Source of the DNA: Ligula intestinalis
Lineage: Eukaryota; Platyhelminthes; Cestoda; Diphyllobothriidea; Diphyllobothriidae
Length of the DNA stretch: 64,000 nt
NCBI GenBank assembly: GCA_036362985.1
Contig: JAYGXS010000003.1
Span: forward strand, 46,277,436-46,341,435
Direction of reading: 5' to 3'
The translations under genes and the position numbers were made by a program. The notes under the pieces were generated by a model that did not search any database, was not told the DNA's origin, and saw nothing but the letters and a program-made list of their open reading frames with translations. Below, piece after piece: positions 47,961 through 60,546 of the stretch. Positions within the stretch are counted from its first letter, which is position 1; every line of letters begins with the position of its first letter.

Positions 47961-49414
47961 TGGGAAGTTGTGAAAAGCGATTGTTTTTTCAAAACTCCGC
48001 CTGTCAACATCACGAGGTTTGAGCTGGCAGTTTTTTCACAGAAAAAAAATAATGACCTTGAGACAGGTGTTTTCAGTGACTGAATCTAAATAATAAAAAT
48101 ACAGGAATGCTGTTTCCTAGCGGATGCAGTTTGCGCCGGATAAAGACTGTTAAATAAAAGTCTCCAGATACGATTAAAGGTAAAATCTGTAAGGACAACT
48201 TCACATACAGTGCAAGCGATTTAGTATATAGCAAAAGAGTTTAAAATAATGCCCGTTAGTTTTCTATTTGCCGGTTGTGCTCATTGCGTGAACTTTTGAT
48301 TTTTTCCTGGTCTGCGGTATCATCACAACTCTAACATTTTGCACGATATATATTGCCGAAACTGCATAGTTTTTACTTGCTGAAGAACAGGCCTACAATT
48401 CTAGATTACTAAGCCGTTAAAGTTATCTTGGTGGAGAACAGAGTTAAGCGTCATTGAAAGGAAGCAAAAGCTGGGATACGAATCCTTTTCCCTGATGTTT
48501 CGAATCCCTTCATTAACCCATCATCGAGGCAGTTGCAAAAGCGTTATTGTTTAAGATAAAAGTAAATAATCCAGTCAAATTAAAGTTGTGTGCAATGGAA
48601 AAATAAATAAGCAGAGTAAACATATTAAATGCCCACAGCCACTTTATTTTCTTGACTGTACTCCGCCGATTTAGTATCTAAAAAAATACTGTTGCCTACA
48701 TGTTCAGATGCTTATATAATTTTATTCATTGGATGCTAAGCTAGCCCTTAGCCTATCAGTTGGAGAATTTCGGAAGACGCAATTAACATTCTGTGGCATA
48801 TTGAAAAAAATATGGCCTCCCATTTAACTTCAGAGGCATAGGTCTGTTTGTTCGACATTGATACACAATAAATGCACCAAGACCAATAAACTTTCATTCA
48901 GTTAGCCGATCTAATAAAATGGGGTTGTGAAAACTTTCGTGAAATGTTTTTTTTAAAATTTTTAATGGCATTTTTGGATGAATTCTATATATTTTACAAG
49001 AGGTTATTCATGGAGGACAAACTTTTTATCACACAAATTTTCCTTCAGCGGTAAGCTGCAGAAACTATGTATGTTTTCCCAAACTCAAGCTAAGAACATC
49101 TGCTACAGGCATGCACGTTACCCCACAAACAACCCATCATTCGTATAAAAAATAATGTTAGACAGCAAATTGGCATCCTGGTTTCGATTTTAGATAGCTG
49201 AGAGGCACAAATATGTGCAGAATGTTTAATTGTTCGAATTAAAAGTGCGTGTTGGGTGTGAGAAAACGTCTTAATTGAGTCTTCTAGCAACTGCTTGTAA
49301 GAACGAAATGCATCTGGTAAGTGCAATTACATTTGAAGTTAAAAATACATCTTTAGACCGCTTAGGTTCAATTTAACGAATTTTCGTTTAAGTCCGATAT
49401 TTTTAATGATGCAG
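47961..49414. other. Intron-like stretch, nothing recognised
   Basis: AT-rich. The minus-strand frame at 49090-49326 has no motif. A GTAAGT at 49318 has no matching acceptor in phase. Confidence 0.35.
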
Positions 49415-49522
49415 TGGACGGCGGAAAACAGTCTCATTCACATTACCAGATGAAAGTGATTCCAAGAGCAAGCTGACTGAACGCAACGATGGGTCCTGGG
49501 GTGCCACGGTGCCACAAAACCA
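49415..49522 (+). CDS. Long-gene exon 12 (108 bp), RRKTVSF motif
   Basis: Acceptor TTTTTAATGATGCAG and donor GTAAGC; it is the only stop-free phase. It reads GRRKTVSFTLPDESDSKSK then LTERNDGSWGATVPQN. KTVSF fits the RVxF docking pattern by which many regulators bind protein phosphatase 1 ([RK]-x-[VI]-x-[FW]), here preceded by basic and followed by acidic residues as is common. RRKT also fits a basophilic kinase site. This is a pattern in an apparently disordered peptide, not proof of function. Confidence 0.6.
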
Positions 49523-50213
49523 GTAAGCCAAAGGAACCCTTAATTACATTTTTCTGTGTGAGAGTCATTTAAACCTCAGTAATGGATATGTTTCTTCGTA
49601 CTTTTGAAAAGTTCCTTTTGCTTTCATTTTCCTTCATTCAATACACAATTTTTTATCTGGGCAAAAGCCTACCAAACTCATATTTTACTTATCAGGGATG
49701 TGTTATCCACTCGTTACTGGGATTAAATGTTACGTCTTAAAACTGGTGAGATAGTCAGAAAAAAGCGGTATATTTATGGTTTTATTACTGTTTAAAGTGT
49801 ATCACGCAGGTTAAATGAGTCAAAGTTTTGTAAAAACCTCGAAGACACCCGAAATACTCCAAGTCGAACTTGCAATAAACCCCGAAAGAGCGAAGCATCT
49901 TAACTTGGCTACATGAAATTTCAATCTGCTTACCTTTATTTATGCAGAATATGTATAGGATTGTTGATTTTTGATTCAGGCTTGTAAGTACTAAAACGTA
50001 ATTTAAAAGCCCGGGCACTCATTTTTGTTGAGATGCAGTTTAGACGGTCACCATATCTGCAGCCAGCCTAAACTGTACATTGATATCGATCAAATATCCT
50101 TTCAAAATATAAGTCTTCTACGACTAACTTAGTTTAACCTGACATCTAAAACCACTGAAGCTAAATCCACCGCATCCAAAAAGCAAACTCCGTCTAAAAA
50201 CCTCCTCTTACAG

Positions 50214-50234
50214 TTCAAAGCGAGTGTTTATTAG
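50214..50234 (+). CDS. Long-gene exon 13, 21 bp micro-exon
   Basis: An excellent acceptor (CCTCCTCTTACAG) and a GTAAGA donor enclose 21 bp reading SKRVFI in the chain phase. Micro-exons of this kind occur in flatworm genes. Its size makes it easy to find by chance, so the strength lies in the two splice sites. Confidence 0.45.
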   Translation, partial: FKASVY

Positions 50235-51370
50235 GTAAGACTGCATACTTTTAACCTGTAAAACTATGTTGAGAATGAAAAGAAGACTGTACTAGGGTTG
50301 GACTTTTTTCAAATAAACTGTTTAAAAACGAGCATGAATATCAGCTGTATGGCACGGTCAATCATGCCAACGGAGTGAGCATTAACTTGTCTCTCAGAAA
50401 CACCATTGGGAAGTTTTTCAGACCGTAAATGTTTGAGAACGTTAATTTTTCAAGTACGTTCTTTTTCAAAAACGCAGGTTCTTGCCTGTAATGTAGACCA
50501 GTTTAATCAGGTCATGCCAGACATATCACTTCGTAAAATTTAACAAAAATGCTTTTCTGCTTTTGTTAACGTGAATGGTGGGTCATATGTATACGTGGTG
50601 AACTTGGCCACGAAATTTCAGCAGTGGGAGTAATAAGCGTGCAGTGGGGGCATCGGCAATTGGAGATTGCTTTACGGCTGGTTTTCTCCATCTGTGTCAG
50701 TTGTTCACTCTCTTTCAGTTTGCAAACAATTTCTGCAAACATCGTTTTCGTTATTTTCTCGTAATCTTCCAAGAGTGTGAATTTTCAAGCAAGTTATACG
50801 TACAGCAGAAGACTAAGAACTTTAAGGTGTCTATTGGTCATGGTAAAATCCCAACTTAAACCTGTAGTCGTTCTCTCCTAATTGGCCTATTGGTTGTCCA
50901 TTTAAAATTTTACTACAGGCGTTGGCCAAATGCGGTGATATAACATAACTGCTTAACTTACCGGCAATTAATTTTGAACAATTCCACGATAAAAACTATT
51001 TTAATTTTAACGAAAAAATTTTCCCCAGATGCAATCTAAAATGACTTTTGACGAGTAGCGAAAGCGGCCAGCATAAAATCTGTATGTCTTTCTCCGACTT
51101 CTACAAAAATATTACGTTTTGGAACTGATGACTTCGGAGGATCTACAATATTTTTAAATACAAATAACTTCCTTCGATAGTGAACATTTACTTTCCCAAG
51201 ATTTTATTGCATCCACTTTTACTATAATGTTTTAAATGTTCATTAGACACAGCTAACGTAAGCTTCTGGTTTATGTATTGCACGTGCAACAGATTCACCT
51301 GTGTGCTATCAAACATTATTGTCTATCATTTACCTGGGATTATTTATTTGCATTTTAGTGATACTCTTAG
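50235..51370. other. Intron-like stretch
   Basis: A minus-strand open frame (50566-50772) reads DYEKITKTMFAEIVCKLKE and looks helical, but it has no splice context or family. Nothing else seen. Confidence 0.3.
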
Positions 51371-51400
51371 ACAGTGGGCCTCTTCGCATCCCGTGCAGGC
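51371..51400 (+). CDS. Long-gene exon 14, 30 bp micro-exon
   Basis: Acceptor GATACTCTTAG and a consensus GTGAGT donor enclose 30 bp reading QWASSHPVQ in the chain phase. It is the last exon I can place with some confidence. Confidence 0.45.
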
Positions 51401-54400
51401 GTGAGTTGACAAATCTTGTTTACTCGACTATCAAACGGACTGACGGTGTAGGGATAAGAAACAGAAATTAATCCGTCTAAGCATCCTGATCGTTTCACGT
51501 GTCCATATTTACAGTTTGGTGAAAATAAGCAAAGTCGGATCTATGGACGACAGTTAACCATAAAAGCAGTCACGTTTTTTGAGTAAACTTACGCATTTAT
51601 CTGAGTGGATGAAAGTCAATGAAATTGTCGACCTCGTCCTGGCTATTTCGCATAGTTTCACCATCACTGGACTGCTTCATGAGCTATTCTGTTCTCGCTC
51701 TTCCCCGTTTTCGTTCCAGCAGTAATAGGGAAGGTATGGTAAAGCCTAGGAAACACACGAGTAAGTATGGATCTCTCAGCGGAACGGTCATTTTCTACTT
51801 GCACAGTCTCATCGTCAGTTTTGTTTTCGCTTCCTCGTGGAGTGTGCTCTACGTGCGCATTCGCTCTTTCAGTATACTGGACGAAAGCCGCTGGGAAGTT
51901 AATGATCACAGTTGTGTTCAAGTCCTAACAATGTAAACTTATTTACCATATATTACTTTCCATTTTACGGAAAGTAACCAAGGTTAGATAGTAGGGATAT
52001 GCTCTTTAGCCATGCGGTCTCAATATGTCATATGACATTCATTTAAGTAGGTGCTGTTTAGTTAACTTGGTTTTTGTATCAGGGGTTTAGCTTAGAATTA
52101 GCTGTAGGGTTATGGTCAGAGGTCTGCGTCCTAGGGTCCCATCGTAGTACCATCAATCTTGTAAGATATGTTTTATGGCTAATATGTGGCTCATTTCGAC
52201 CACATAACATATTCTTGCCATTTGATTCGCTGTCCTTTTATATACAGTGACTTGCAGAAAATTAAAGTGGAACTTTTTGCGATAAGATGTACTATCCTAG
52301 GTAATCATAACATTCGGTTTTAGATAGGGGAACGTTTTAATTTTTTGTGTGATTCCAAATTCATTCGAACCATGCTTCCTCATTCATACTTCTACTGCTA
52401 GTTTGTATGGCTTGTTTTTTCTTGGAGAAATACTTTTCCTTAAAGTGGACGTATATTTCCTCCATGTTACCTGCTTCGACTTTAAATTGAAATCGCATTT
52501 TCATATGGTAAACCACGTTTTATTTATATCTCATTACATCTGCAATTGTTTTGAATTTTATACTTGGCTCTCGACTTTTAACTTCCCTGGTATGCACAAA
52601 CTACCTGATGGGTAGTTTTTTGAGCTGTTGTTTTGTTTATAATTGGCCAGAAACGTTGCTAGTGGAGGTCTGAAGACTTTCGGCTTAATCTTATTGCGTC
52701 TAAAAGCAGCTACCCATTTTCCGTATAATCGATTTTCTTTTCGCAATTTCATGCTTCCTTTTTAGATTAACCTATATCAGTGTTTCCCATACAATATCTA
52801 GAAGTAGTATTTAGCAGACACCTCACGCAACACAGAAGTTAATTGGACCATGTCAAGAGAATTCTACTAAGTACCTATTTTTGAACAAAAACGATTGGCA
52901 CTGCACTGTTCACCGAGCTGTGAACAGTGTGAGCAGTGTAGACTCATATCTTCCATTGCGTTCGTCTGTGAATATTACCCTAACTAGAGCGGTGACATCG
53001 AATAATTATTCTCGCTTGCAAAAACCCAAGATCAGCATGATTGCACACCTATGTGCCAAAGGCTTTCACACACTTAAACATTTTTGCATTAAAGCGCAAA
53101 ATTTTACATGCTATTGAAGCGCGCGTTGGATACATTTGACACTATGAACATCGACGTAGCTATCGTCGCAGAAATCCCATGACTTGATGCAAAGAAGACA
53201 AGCGTGCGATCACTAAGATGGTGCATGCGTTAGCCCGAAGTTACCGTCTTGTACAGGTGGCTATCATCACAGGCTGTGAGAATACAACAAATGAACACTT
53301 TTTAGTCAGACAAAATGGGTGGGTATAGGGTGTACTAGGAGGGAGGATGGAGTGGTTTTCAAAATACTGCTGAGTCCACCTCTTCTCACAGTGTTCTGAC
53401 GGAGCCGGACCGCGGCTCCTGGCCGCAGGGGGATTTATCAACTTATCTGTGGATGGAGTTGGTACTAGATGCCCAGGCCTCCAGCAATATCTGAACAATC
53501 TTACTGCTGACTAGCGCCATTATCCACGGGCTTTCAAGTTTGCATTCCTAGTCTTTCTCCTGGGTGTGAGCAGTGACGTGTAACAGTGGATCACATCTCT
53601 CGACTGCCGGTTTGTGCTCCATTATTCGCGAACTAATTCGTCGTCCGGTACGCCATACATAAATACAAGGGCAGTTACGGTAGAAGATCTGATAAAATAC
53701 ACCGATTGTTCAAATGCACTTCGTCGGTTTCTTATTTGGACGGCTCCCTTACAAGTCATAGCTGTCTGGCCGTGGGCGATACCCACACCGATTTCTGCAG
53801 CGTCAGTTTCTGTCGTTTCTGACACATTCTTTCTGTGCGCTAAAGGATGCCAGAGTGTTGTTACAGCTCCTCTGTTTGCTCTCCGTGTGCGATGGGAGCG
53901 GCTGGTGAAACGTTTTGAATTACAATTACATGCCGTTGTTCTCAAACTTCTCCCTTCTGGTCACAGGGATGCATTCGTCTTTTCTTGCAACAATATTACG
54001 GACTCGCATATTCGCTTCCATTTCGTGATTAAGGTTAGATAATCGGAACCTAGAGCACAGGTCCAGAGTCTATCGCGGCAACCCATTTACCTGCAATAAC
54101 CTGAAATTATGACCTCATGAAGCAGAAAATTTAATGTTAAGTAAGGTATTAATGGATGCAAATCCAGGAGTAAAGCTTAGTGTTGAAGCGGTGGTTTGCG
54201 CGCCAATATATTATCGTGTCGAGATCTCACGATGACGTTAAAATTGCTTTGGAAAGAACAAAATGATTTTTATGAATCGGAAGTAAAACAACTAAGGAAG
54301 TAGTTCACCAGGTTTTCGGACAATTTTATACCTGATATGCTGCTATTAGCTATCCCAACAAATAAGCAGTCACTAGTACTAAGCCAAAAAGTCAAAATAT

Positions 54401-54460
54401 TAATAAGCCTTTTTCATAATGTCTCTGCAGAGACACGAAAGGAGGATGAAATACCATTAG
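51401..54460. other. Stretch with unassigned minus-strand open frames
   Basis: Minus-strand frames at 51664-51921 (reads HVEHTPRGSENKTDDETV), 53241-53498 and 53622-53945 (reads FEQSVYFIRSSTVTALVF) look somewhat protein-like and lie in GC-richer patches. Overlapping plus-strand frames exist (up to 142 codons at 53614-54042). None shows a domain I know; decayed retroelement sequence is possible. Confidence 0.3.
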
Positions 54461-54585
54461 TCTTATGTATGATGTTTCTTATATTGTTATATTTGAGGTC
54501 GGGAAAAATGCAGCCAAAAACGGCGCCCAAGCCACGTATTTCGGTCCGCAGGCGGTTGCAAGAAGGTGAGAATACTTCGAAGTGA
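54461..54585 (+). CDS. Possible 3' exon of the long gene, two readings
   Basis: Reading one: acceptor CCATTAG, exon 54461-54565, GTGAGA donor, 105 bp in the chain phase, ending GKNAAKNGAQATYFGPQAVA. Reading two: acceptor ATTTGAG, exon from 54498, entering in the chain phase and running to a TGA at 54583-54585, with QPKTAPKPRISVRRRLQEG, which would be a last exon. The second is Pro/basic-rich like exon 4. I cannot choose between them. Confidence 0.3.
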
Positions 54586-55093
54586 GTTCGCTTAAAATAT
54601 TATTTTATGCGTCCTTCTCACTATAAAAGAGAGTGTGGAACCTAGTTGGCACATTTTCATTCGCACAGATGGTGCCACTTCTATTTTCACATGCGCATAA
54701 ATGAGCGCAAATGGCCAGGTTTAAACATGGCACTCTGAAGTAAATTAAATAACAGTCGTATTTCAGACAATTTCGCCAAACTCTTCTTTTTTAACCACTG
54801 AAAGGTGTTACGCTGCCTGCTTTGACAGGGCATGGCAATAAAAAATAGCAATTTGCATTCATCTTTTGTCTCAGTTAGTCTGGCACATCCGCAAAAGTCT
54901 GTGTATGCATGACAGAGCAAGGACATGCATCCTGAGCGGCTGTCCGCAGGATTCCCCTGCGTAGGTAATCGGAAAATTCATGCATCAGAATACGCTATGC
55001 GGACTTGGTTAACTTTTTAAAAATACATCTTACTCGCGCCACTCCACTCCTCCTTGCAGAACAATCGGCAGCCCTCTTGGCCAGGCGGATGGA

Positions 55094-55498
55094 GTGAGGC
55101 AGCAACCTGCCAGGGTATCTCCCACAGGATTCACAGTCCTAGTTCATAATTCCACGAATTACGACTGTGGCATGCAAGGTGGCAGTGATTGTAAACCACA
55201 AATCTACCTTCAGTCTGGAATGATTCAGTCAAGGGATGAAACTGCCAAGGACTGGCTGCTTCGGGTGCAGCGAAATATCGGCACAACTGTTCCAACTGCA
55301 GAATATCAGAGGGCGTGCCGATCAATCTTTCTTTCTGGTCTTCGAGAGGAGTACAGAGATCGGGCAATGGATCTTCTGCCAGGTGACTTGCAAAATCTGG
55401 CAGCTAACCTTGATCAGGGTTTGGGAACTGCACTGGAAACTAAGCATAAATGTAATGTGCCTGCTTCTCCGAGGCCTGTGGTGCGTATGCTCAGATGA
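55094..55498 (+). pseudogene. Gag-like open frame, retroelement fragment
   Basis: 134 codons in a GC-richer patch. The segment ETAKDWLLRVQRNIG, then RACRSIFLSGLREEYRDRAM and the following leucine-rich part, has the rhythm of an LTR-retrotransposon capsid region (a helix ending in WLLRV-like residues, then F-x-x-GL-R-x-x-x-R). There is no zinc knuckle, protease or polymerase after it. A cellular exon is the alternative. Resemblance only. Confidence 0.3.
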
Positions 55499-57369
55499 AA
55501 AGGAGGTTGCTGGAATGTGAATTACCCATAACAGCTCAAATATTTTGCTTTCCTAAAATGTGCAAGGTACTCATATATGACGCTCCTCTCTCTCAGTAAC
55601 CCTTTTGACAAAAGAATTGCTATTTATCTTCAAAATAATGTTTAAATGTACGAAATTCGCGAATATAGCATTTCATCCAATAGATACACTTCATTTTACA
55701 TCATTTATGCCAGAAACAGGCAGGACTTCGGCGGTGGAAAGAAAGTACTTGACTTAAGTGCCTGGTTCAATAAATGACCCCAAGTTTTAGACTTTATGCC
55801 GTGATCTCCTAGGGTTAGGAATGCGACAGATTAGGAATGGCAAATATACCGGAAATAACTATACCTCTTATGGTGCTCCATTAAAATAATTTCCCGGAGA
55901 AATTATTCTGCATTTCCGAATTTCCTCAGCCCAAGTACTTAGCAAAACGGAGATGGGCAGGATCACGGCTCAGTCTTAGGCATCATTCTTCTTTTGTATT
56001 GCATCACAAATGTCTAATAATGATGCAACTTTTCGTAGTACAGTCGGTGCCCGTACATTCCTTGCTTAGATAACCCTGTAATAACTATATTACAAGAGAA
56101 TCATACTCTTATTTGTTTTCGTACAGCTTTGCCACCTGCTTAACTCCAAGCTGTTAAGCCGCTTTGGCCTCGTTCAGCTCCTGCATATAGATAGTCAGCC
56201 AGCTGGGATTTAGAATAACTGACCATTACTGCAAAACATATAACGGGAATTAGGCAACTACTTCGATGTTTTCTATGGTTTAACCGACGCAAGGTGCGTA
56301 CCCGAGTTATTTACAATACAAAAGACGCGCATTTTTATTTATTTGTGCTAAAAATAAAAGCCAAACAACTTTTCAGGCTGCATCATGAACTCACCCATCC
56401 TAGTATAATCAAGACATACGGACGGAGACATAAAGGAGGGCCAGATCGAAACGATTGACGTCAATCGTATTTAGTGATTCATTGCTGAATTTCTAGCGTC
56501 GCAGATTAACTTATAGACCGATATTGTAGCCGCAACTAACGTTTGGTAAGCGATAATGGTTCATCGGTCTGAGGCTAAGGTTTAAACTTAAAATTCAGAA
56601 AAAAAATATATTCTCAATGAAAAATAATGCCACAAATTACATTTCTAAAAAGTCTTAAATACCAGTCTTAGAGAATCCATTCAACGCAAAATGTCTGTTC
56701 AGGAAGATATGTAGAGGCAAAAAGTACAAGTTATGCTTAGATATATAAGAAAATATCTGTTTCGAGCCATTAGGTTACCCCTAAGAAGTGACAACAACTA
56801 ATGACTTAATAAAATGTAAATCACGTCAAAGAGGGAAAATAGGATTTCAAAGACTCGGGTCTACTCTCCTTTTATGCTTATTGGTCTAATCAGCGTCACT
56901 GATGGAAACTAAAGAACATAGGCCTGCCGTTCATCATAACGCTTCCTGCTTTAGGATTTTGCGGCAAACGCATACGTTTGAGCAAAAGAAGTGACAGTTT
57001 ACGTCGTAAAATATATGAATTTCATGCAGTATGGCTTAAGGATGAATACTTGCTGCAAAGTGAAATGGCCTTCGGATTAGTACATCAATAACACGGCCAA
57101 ATGTTCCAACGCGGGTTTCCTTACCAGCACAATCCCTGTTTAGCCCCACTTAGGGCAGGAGGTAAATGGGCTGTACCTCACCTAGGACGGGGCTCCTGAC
57201 GGGGATTTCAACCCAATTCCCCCATCCTGGAAAAATTGGGCAGCATGACGCCTTACCCTTATCCTTTTTAGCATCATTTTCCTCCACCCCCAAGCATCCT
57301 CTTTAGTTGTTTCGTGAAAGGACAAGGCGTGGAGTGTCGAAAATGGATAATTTTTGGAAAAAGCTAAGT
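55499..57369. other. Intergenic, nothing recognised
   Basis: AT-rich. A short minus-strand frame at 57182-57376 lies just beyond the 3' end of the CR1-like element and has no motif. Confidence 0.4.
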
Positions 57370-59745
57370 TAGTCACTTTAAGTCACTTTGTTAAGGGAAG
57401 AAGGCTTTCGCCCTTGAGCTCCCTATTCATAACCAAAATCGCATAATAGGTCCACCGTAACAATAGTACATTGTACAAATGTAGGCTAAACATCAGCGAT
57501 AAGTGTGAGCCAGTTGCAAGGTTCTGCTACTGACACTTTGTTCCTTATATCTGCCACAGTTTCTCAGCAAATGAGAATCAAGTTTGTGTTTAAAAAGGTC
57601 AACAGTATCTGAGAGGACCACATCTTCCGGGAGTCCATTCCACGCTCCAATGACCCTCTGAGAAAAGGAATTTCGTCGAACGTCGATACGGGCCTGTTTC
57701 CTCTGTAGTTTAAAAGGATGACCTCGCAGATGGTCAGTCAGAGCCAATTCGAAGAAATCATCAAATTCTGGGGCGCAGTCTCAGCCTCTAACAATACTGT
57801 AGGTTTGTATGAGGTCCCCGCGCAGTTGCCTATAATTGAGAGGAAAAGATCAAGTTCGGTCAGTCTGTCTTCATAAGGCAGATGATCAAGATTCTTGACC
57901 ATCTTCGTAGCCCTCGCCTGCACTCGTTCCAGGTGCAGGTAATTCTTATTGAACCACGGACGCCAGGCCTGGACAGCATACTCCAAGTGGGCCCGAACAA
58001 ACGCTCCGTAGGTTTTCCTGAAGAGCTCCTTGTCAATGTTGACGAATCTCCGCCTACTCACGAACAACACCTGTGTCGCGCGTTTAGCTGCCTTCACACA
58101 TTGAGTAGATGGTTTAAGGGAGGAATTTATAAGAACACCGAGGTCCTTTTGTTCGTTCACATTTGAAAGCGGGTGCCCATCGAAGAGGTATTGGAAGGAA
58201 TCTTTCTCCACATCAGTCCTTCTAGTACGGAGTCTTAAAACCACACACTTACTACTGTTTAAGTTTAAGAGCCAACGAGGAGACCAGAAGCTAAGTCGAT
58301 TGAGACTCTCTTGAAGCGCTTTCCTATCAGCGTCAGACTTGATGGCTCTCCAGATTTTGACGTCGTCGGCAAACATGATAGTGCTGCAACCCAGGTCGTT
58401 GACACAGTCGTTGATATGTATAAGGAAGAACAGTGGCCCTAAGACAGAGCCTTTGGGGACGCCACTCAGAACAGATGTAGGGTTTGACTTTGAGTCACCG
58501 ATGCACACAGTTTGCGATCGCCCTGTGAGAAAATCTGTGATCCATACCAGCAGGATTTCTCTTATGCAAATTTCTGACAATTTATACATTAGACGCTTAT
58601 GTGGGACGCTGTCGAATGCCTTCTTGAAGTCCATATAGATGACGTCAACCTTACCATATTCATCCAGTGCGCAAGTCCAATGCTCAGTGGAGAGTAGAAG
58701 GCTGGAAAGGCAAGAATGGTTCTTTCTGAAGCCATGTTGGAGCCCCTGACAGTAGGTTGTTCTCCTCCAAGAACTTCATTGTCGTCTTCTTAATTATCTT
58801 TATCATCACCTTACAGCAAATAAAAGTTAGGCTGACGGGCAGGTAATTGTTGACATTAGCGCGGGTTCCACCTTTGTATATCGGGTAAATATTTGCCATT
58901 TTTCATTCGGATGGCAGTTTTCCTATTTCAAATGAAGAACGAAGGATATGTGCTAGGGGCTCTGAGAGTTCGCTTGCCAATTCTTTCAAGAACTTTGCTG
59001 GTTTATTGTCTAGACTGGATGACTTTGCTTCTTTGAGGCTCTACAGCTCTTTCTCAACTACAGATGTTGGAAATATTAGAGAATGAAGTGCTGGACCGGC
59101 GTTTACAACAACACTGTTGGCATTATCAAAATGAAGCTTGGTTTCCCAAGTGAATACCGAGGCAAAGAACCGGCTACAGTACTCGGCTTTCTCGTCATTC
59201 TCAATGACTTCTCCGCCATCATCATTCTTAAGAACTGCGACAGGATGCTCGTTGTTTAATCTACTGTTTATATAGCGGAATAGAATTTTGGGCTTTTCTT
59301 CGGCCTGTTGGAGGATTCTTGATTCATAGTTTTTCCTGGCCCGGCAAATTGATTTTTTACTGCATTTCTTTGGCGTCGGAATTTCTCGAGGTGTACTGGC
59401 GACCCAGTTTTCCTGAATAACTTCCATTTCCTATTCTTCTTCTTCAGTTGCCTATTAAGTTCTTTCGTCAACCAGACAGGACGACTTATCGTCTTGTGTA
59501 CATTCACCGGACAAAAGCGCTTAATCAGATCTAATGCAACCCTCTTGAGTGATCTCCAATCCTCTTCCGGATCCCCCTTGAGCAGGCAGTCCCAATTCAC
59601 GGACGATAGTGCATTCTTCATTGAATTGAGATCTGCATTTCATATGTTTGGCTGGTCCTCCGTTTTCCTCAGCCGATGAGTATGGAGTGAGTAATCCCAC
59701 ATTACCGTCGTATGGTGACTCTTACTGAGCGCAGCACTTGAATGC
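57370..59745 (-). pseudogene. CR1-like non-LTR retrotransposon (copy B), 5'-truncated
   Basis: Read right to left, it begins inside the endonuclease (SKSHHTTVMWDYSLHTHRLR, matching the final SDH block) and passes through a linker (ADLNSMKNALSSVNWDCLL). The reverse transcriptase follows, with DFKKAFDSVPHKRLMYKL, then GVPKGSVLGPLFF and the catalytic block IMFADDVKIW (F in place of the usual Y). Next are FQYLFDGHPLSNVNEQKDLG and LEYAVQAW, then the C-terminal RKQARIDVRRNSFSQRVIGA. Several frame changes separate the parts (breaks near 59.3, 59.0, 58.65 and 57.74 kb). The 3' end carries two AGTGACTTA repeats. Short decay and close identity to copy A suggest a fairly recent insertion. Confidence 0.9.
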
Positions 59746-60546
59746 ACTTCATCGTTGTATGCATAAAGCGTTCAACTGTATGAAAAAGGTTATTGAAACG
59801 ACTCAGCTGTTTGTAGAGAGCTAGAATCCGGGAGAATTGTTGACAGAAGGCAGTGACGGAGATGTTGCTCGTTTTGACTAATGTACTGTTGTGTCTTCTG
59901 AGGCTGGAGTTATTGCAAAAGCGAATCCAATAGCTAACAACAAAAATCTGCCAGAGGGCTAGGTGAACCGAAATCCCGAAAATAATATTTCCCGCGGAGG
60001 ACGAGAAATTTAACCCGCAATTTGAAGCGCGCGCTATTTGATGAAAATTATATATACATAAATTGTTGGTATCGTTCGGACAATGATCATTTTTCATTCA
60101 GTGAATGATCATCATATTGTGAACATGGTCCCTTAAATGTAGATTGATCGCGATACTGCGAAATAATTGCCTCGCATTCAGCAATATTGACAGGTTCCTC
60201 CAATGACAGAAAATGAAATATAAGATACGTTAAGAAATGCTGTATAAAATACAGAAAAGGCACCTGAATTTATTTTATGCTACTAAATATTCATATTTAA
60301 ATTGGGCATGCGGAAGGAGGCAGTGGTATATGTAACGTAAAAGCCTACACTTATTTGTAATTATCTTCGTCCCAGTCACAATTGATAACAATTAATCAAA
60401 AAGACCCTACTTATAAAGTCGCCCTGATGCCGGTGGCATAGTGTGTCTACCAAGTAAACATTGACTGTGAATAGTAAGCAATTCAACTTAACAGAGAATA
60501 AATGCAAGAACGATGATAATTGCCGTGTTTTAAGAATTCAGTAAGC
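59746..60546. other. Intergenic
   Basis: A 131-codon minus-strand frame (59702-60097) has no motif. A 9 bp inverted repeat ATGATCATT / AATGATCAT surrounds about 60090-60110. Nothing else seen. Confidence 0.35.

Larger units (their letters stand above)
10620..51400 (+). other. Predicted long gene of uniform phase-2 exons
   Basis: Fourteen candidate exons on the plus strand share one property. Each starts with one base that completes a split codon, and each ends with two bases of the next, so every intron is phase 2 and every exon length divides by three. Lengths in order are 87, 99, 108, 96, 42, 81, 72, 69, 102, 87, 105, 108, 21 and 30 bp. For at least six of them this is the only phase without a stop. 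The joined reading has no stop and is rich in Ser, Thr, Pro, Lys, Gln and acidic residues, so it is probably disordered. No known domain is recognised. The start and end are not established. The coiled-coil exons at 4.9-5.5 kb could be its 5' part but use phase 0. Because I searched for this phase after the first hits, some members may be false. Confidence 0.5.

Noticed and set aside
53614..54042. 142-codon plus-strand open frame as a gene
   Set aside because: Overlapping open frames on both strands in a GC-richer patch, no motif and no splice context.
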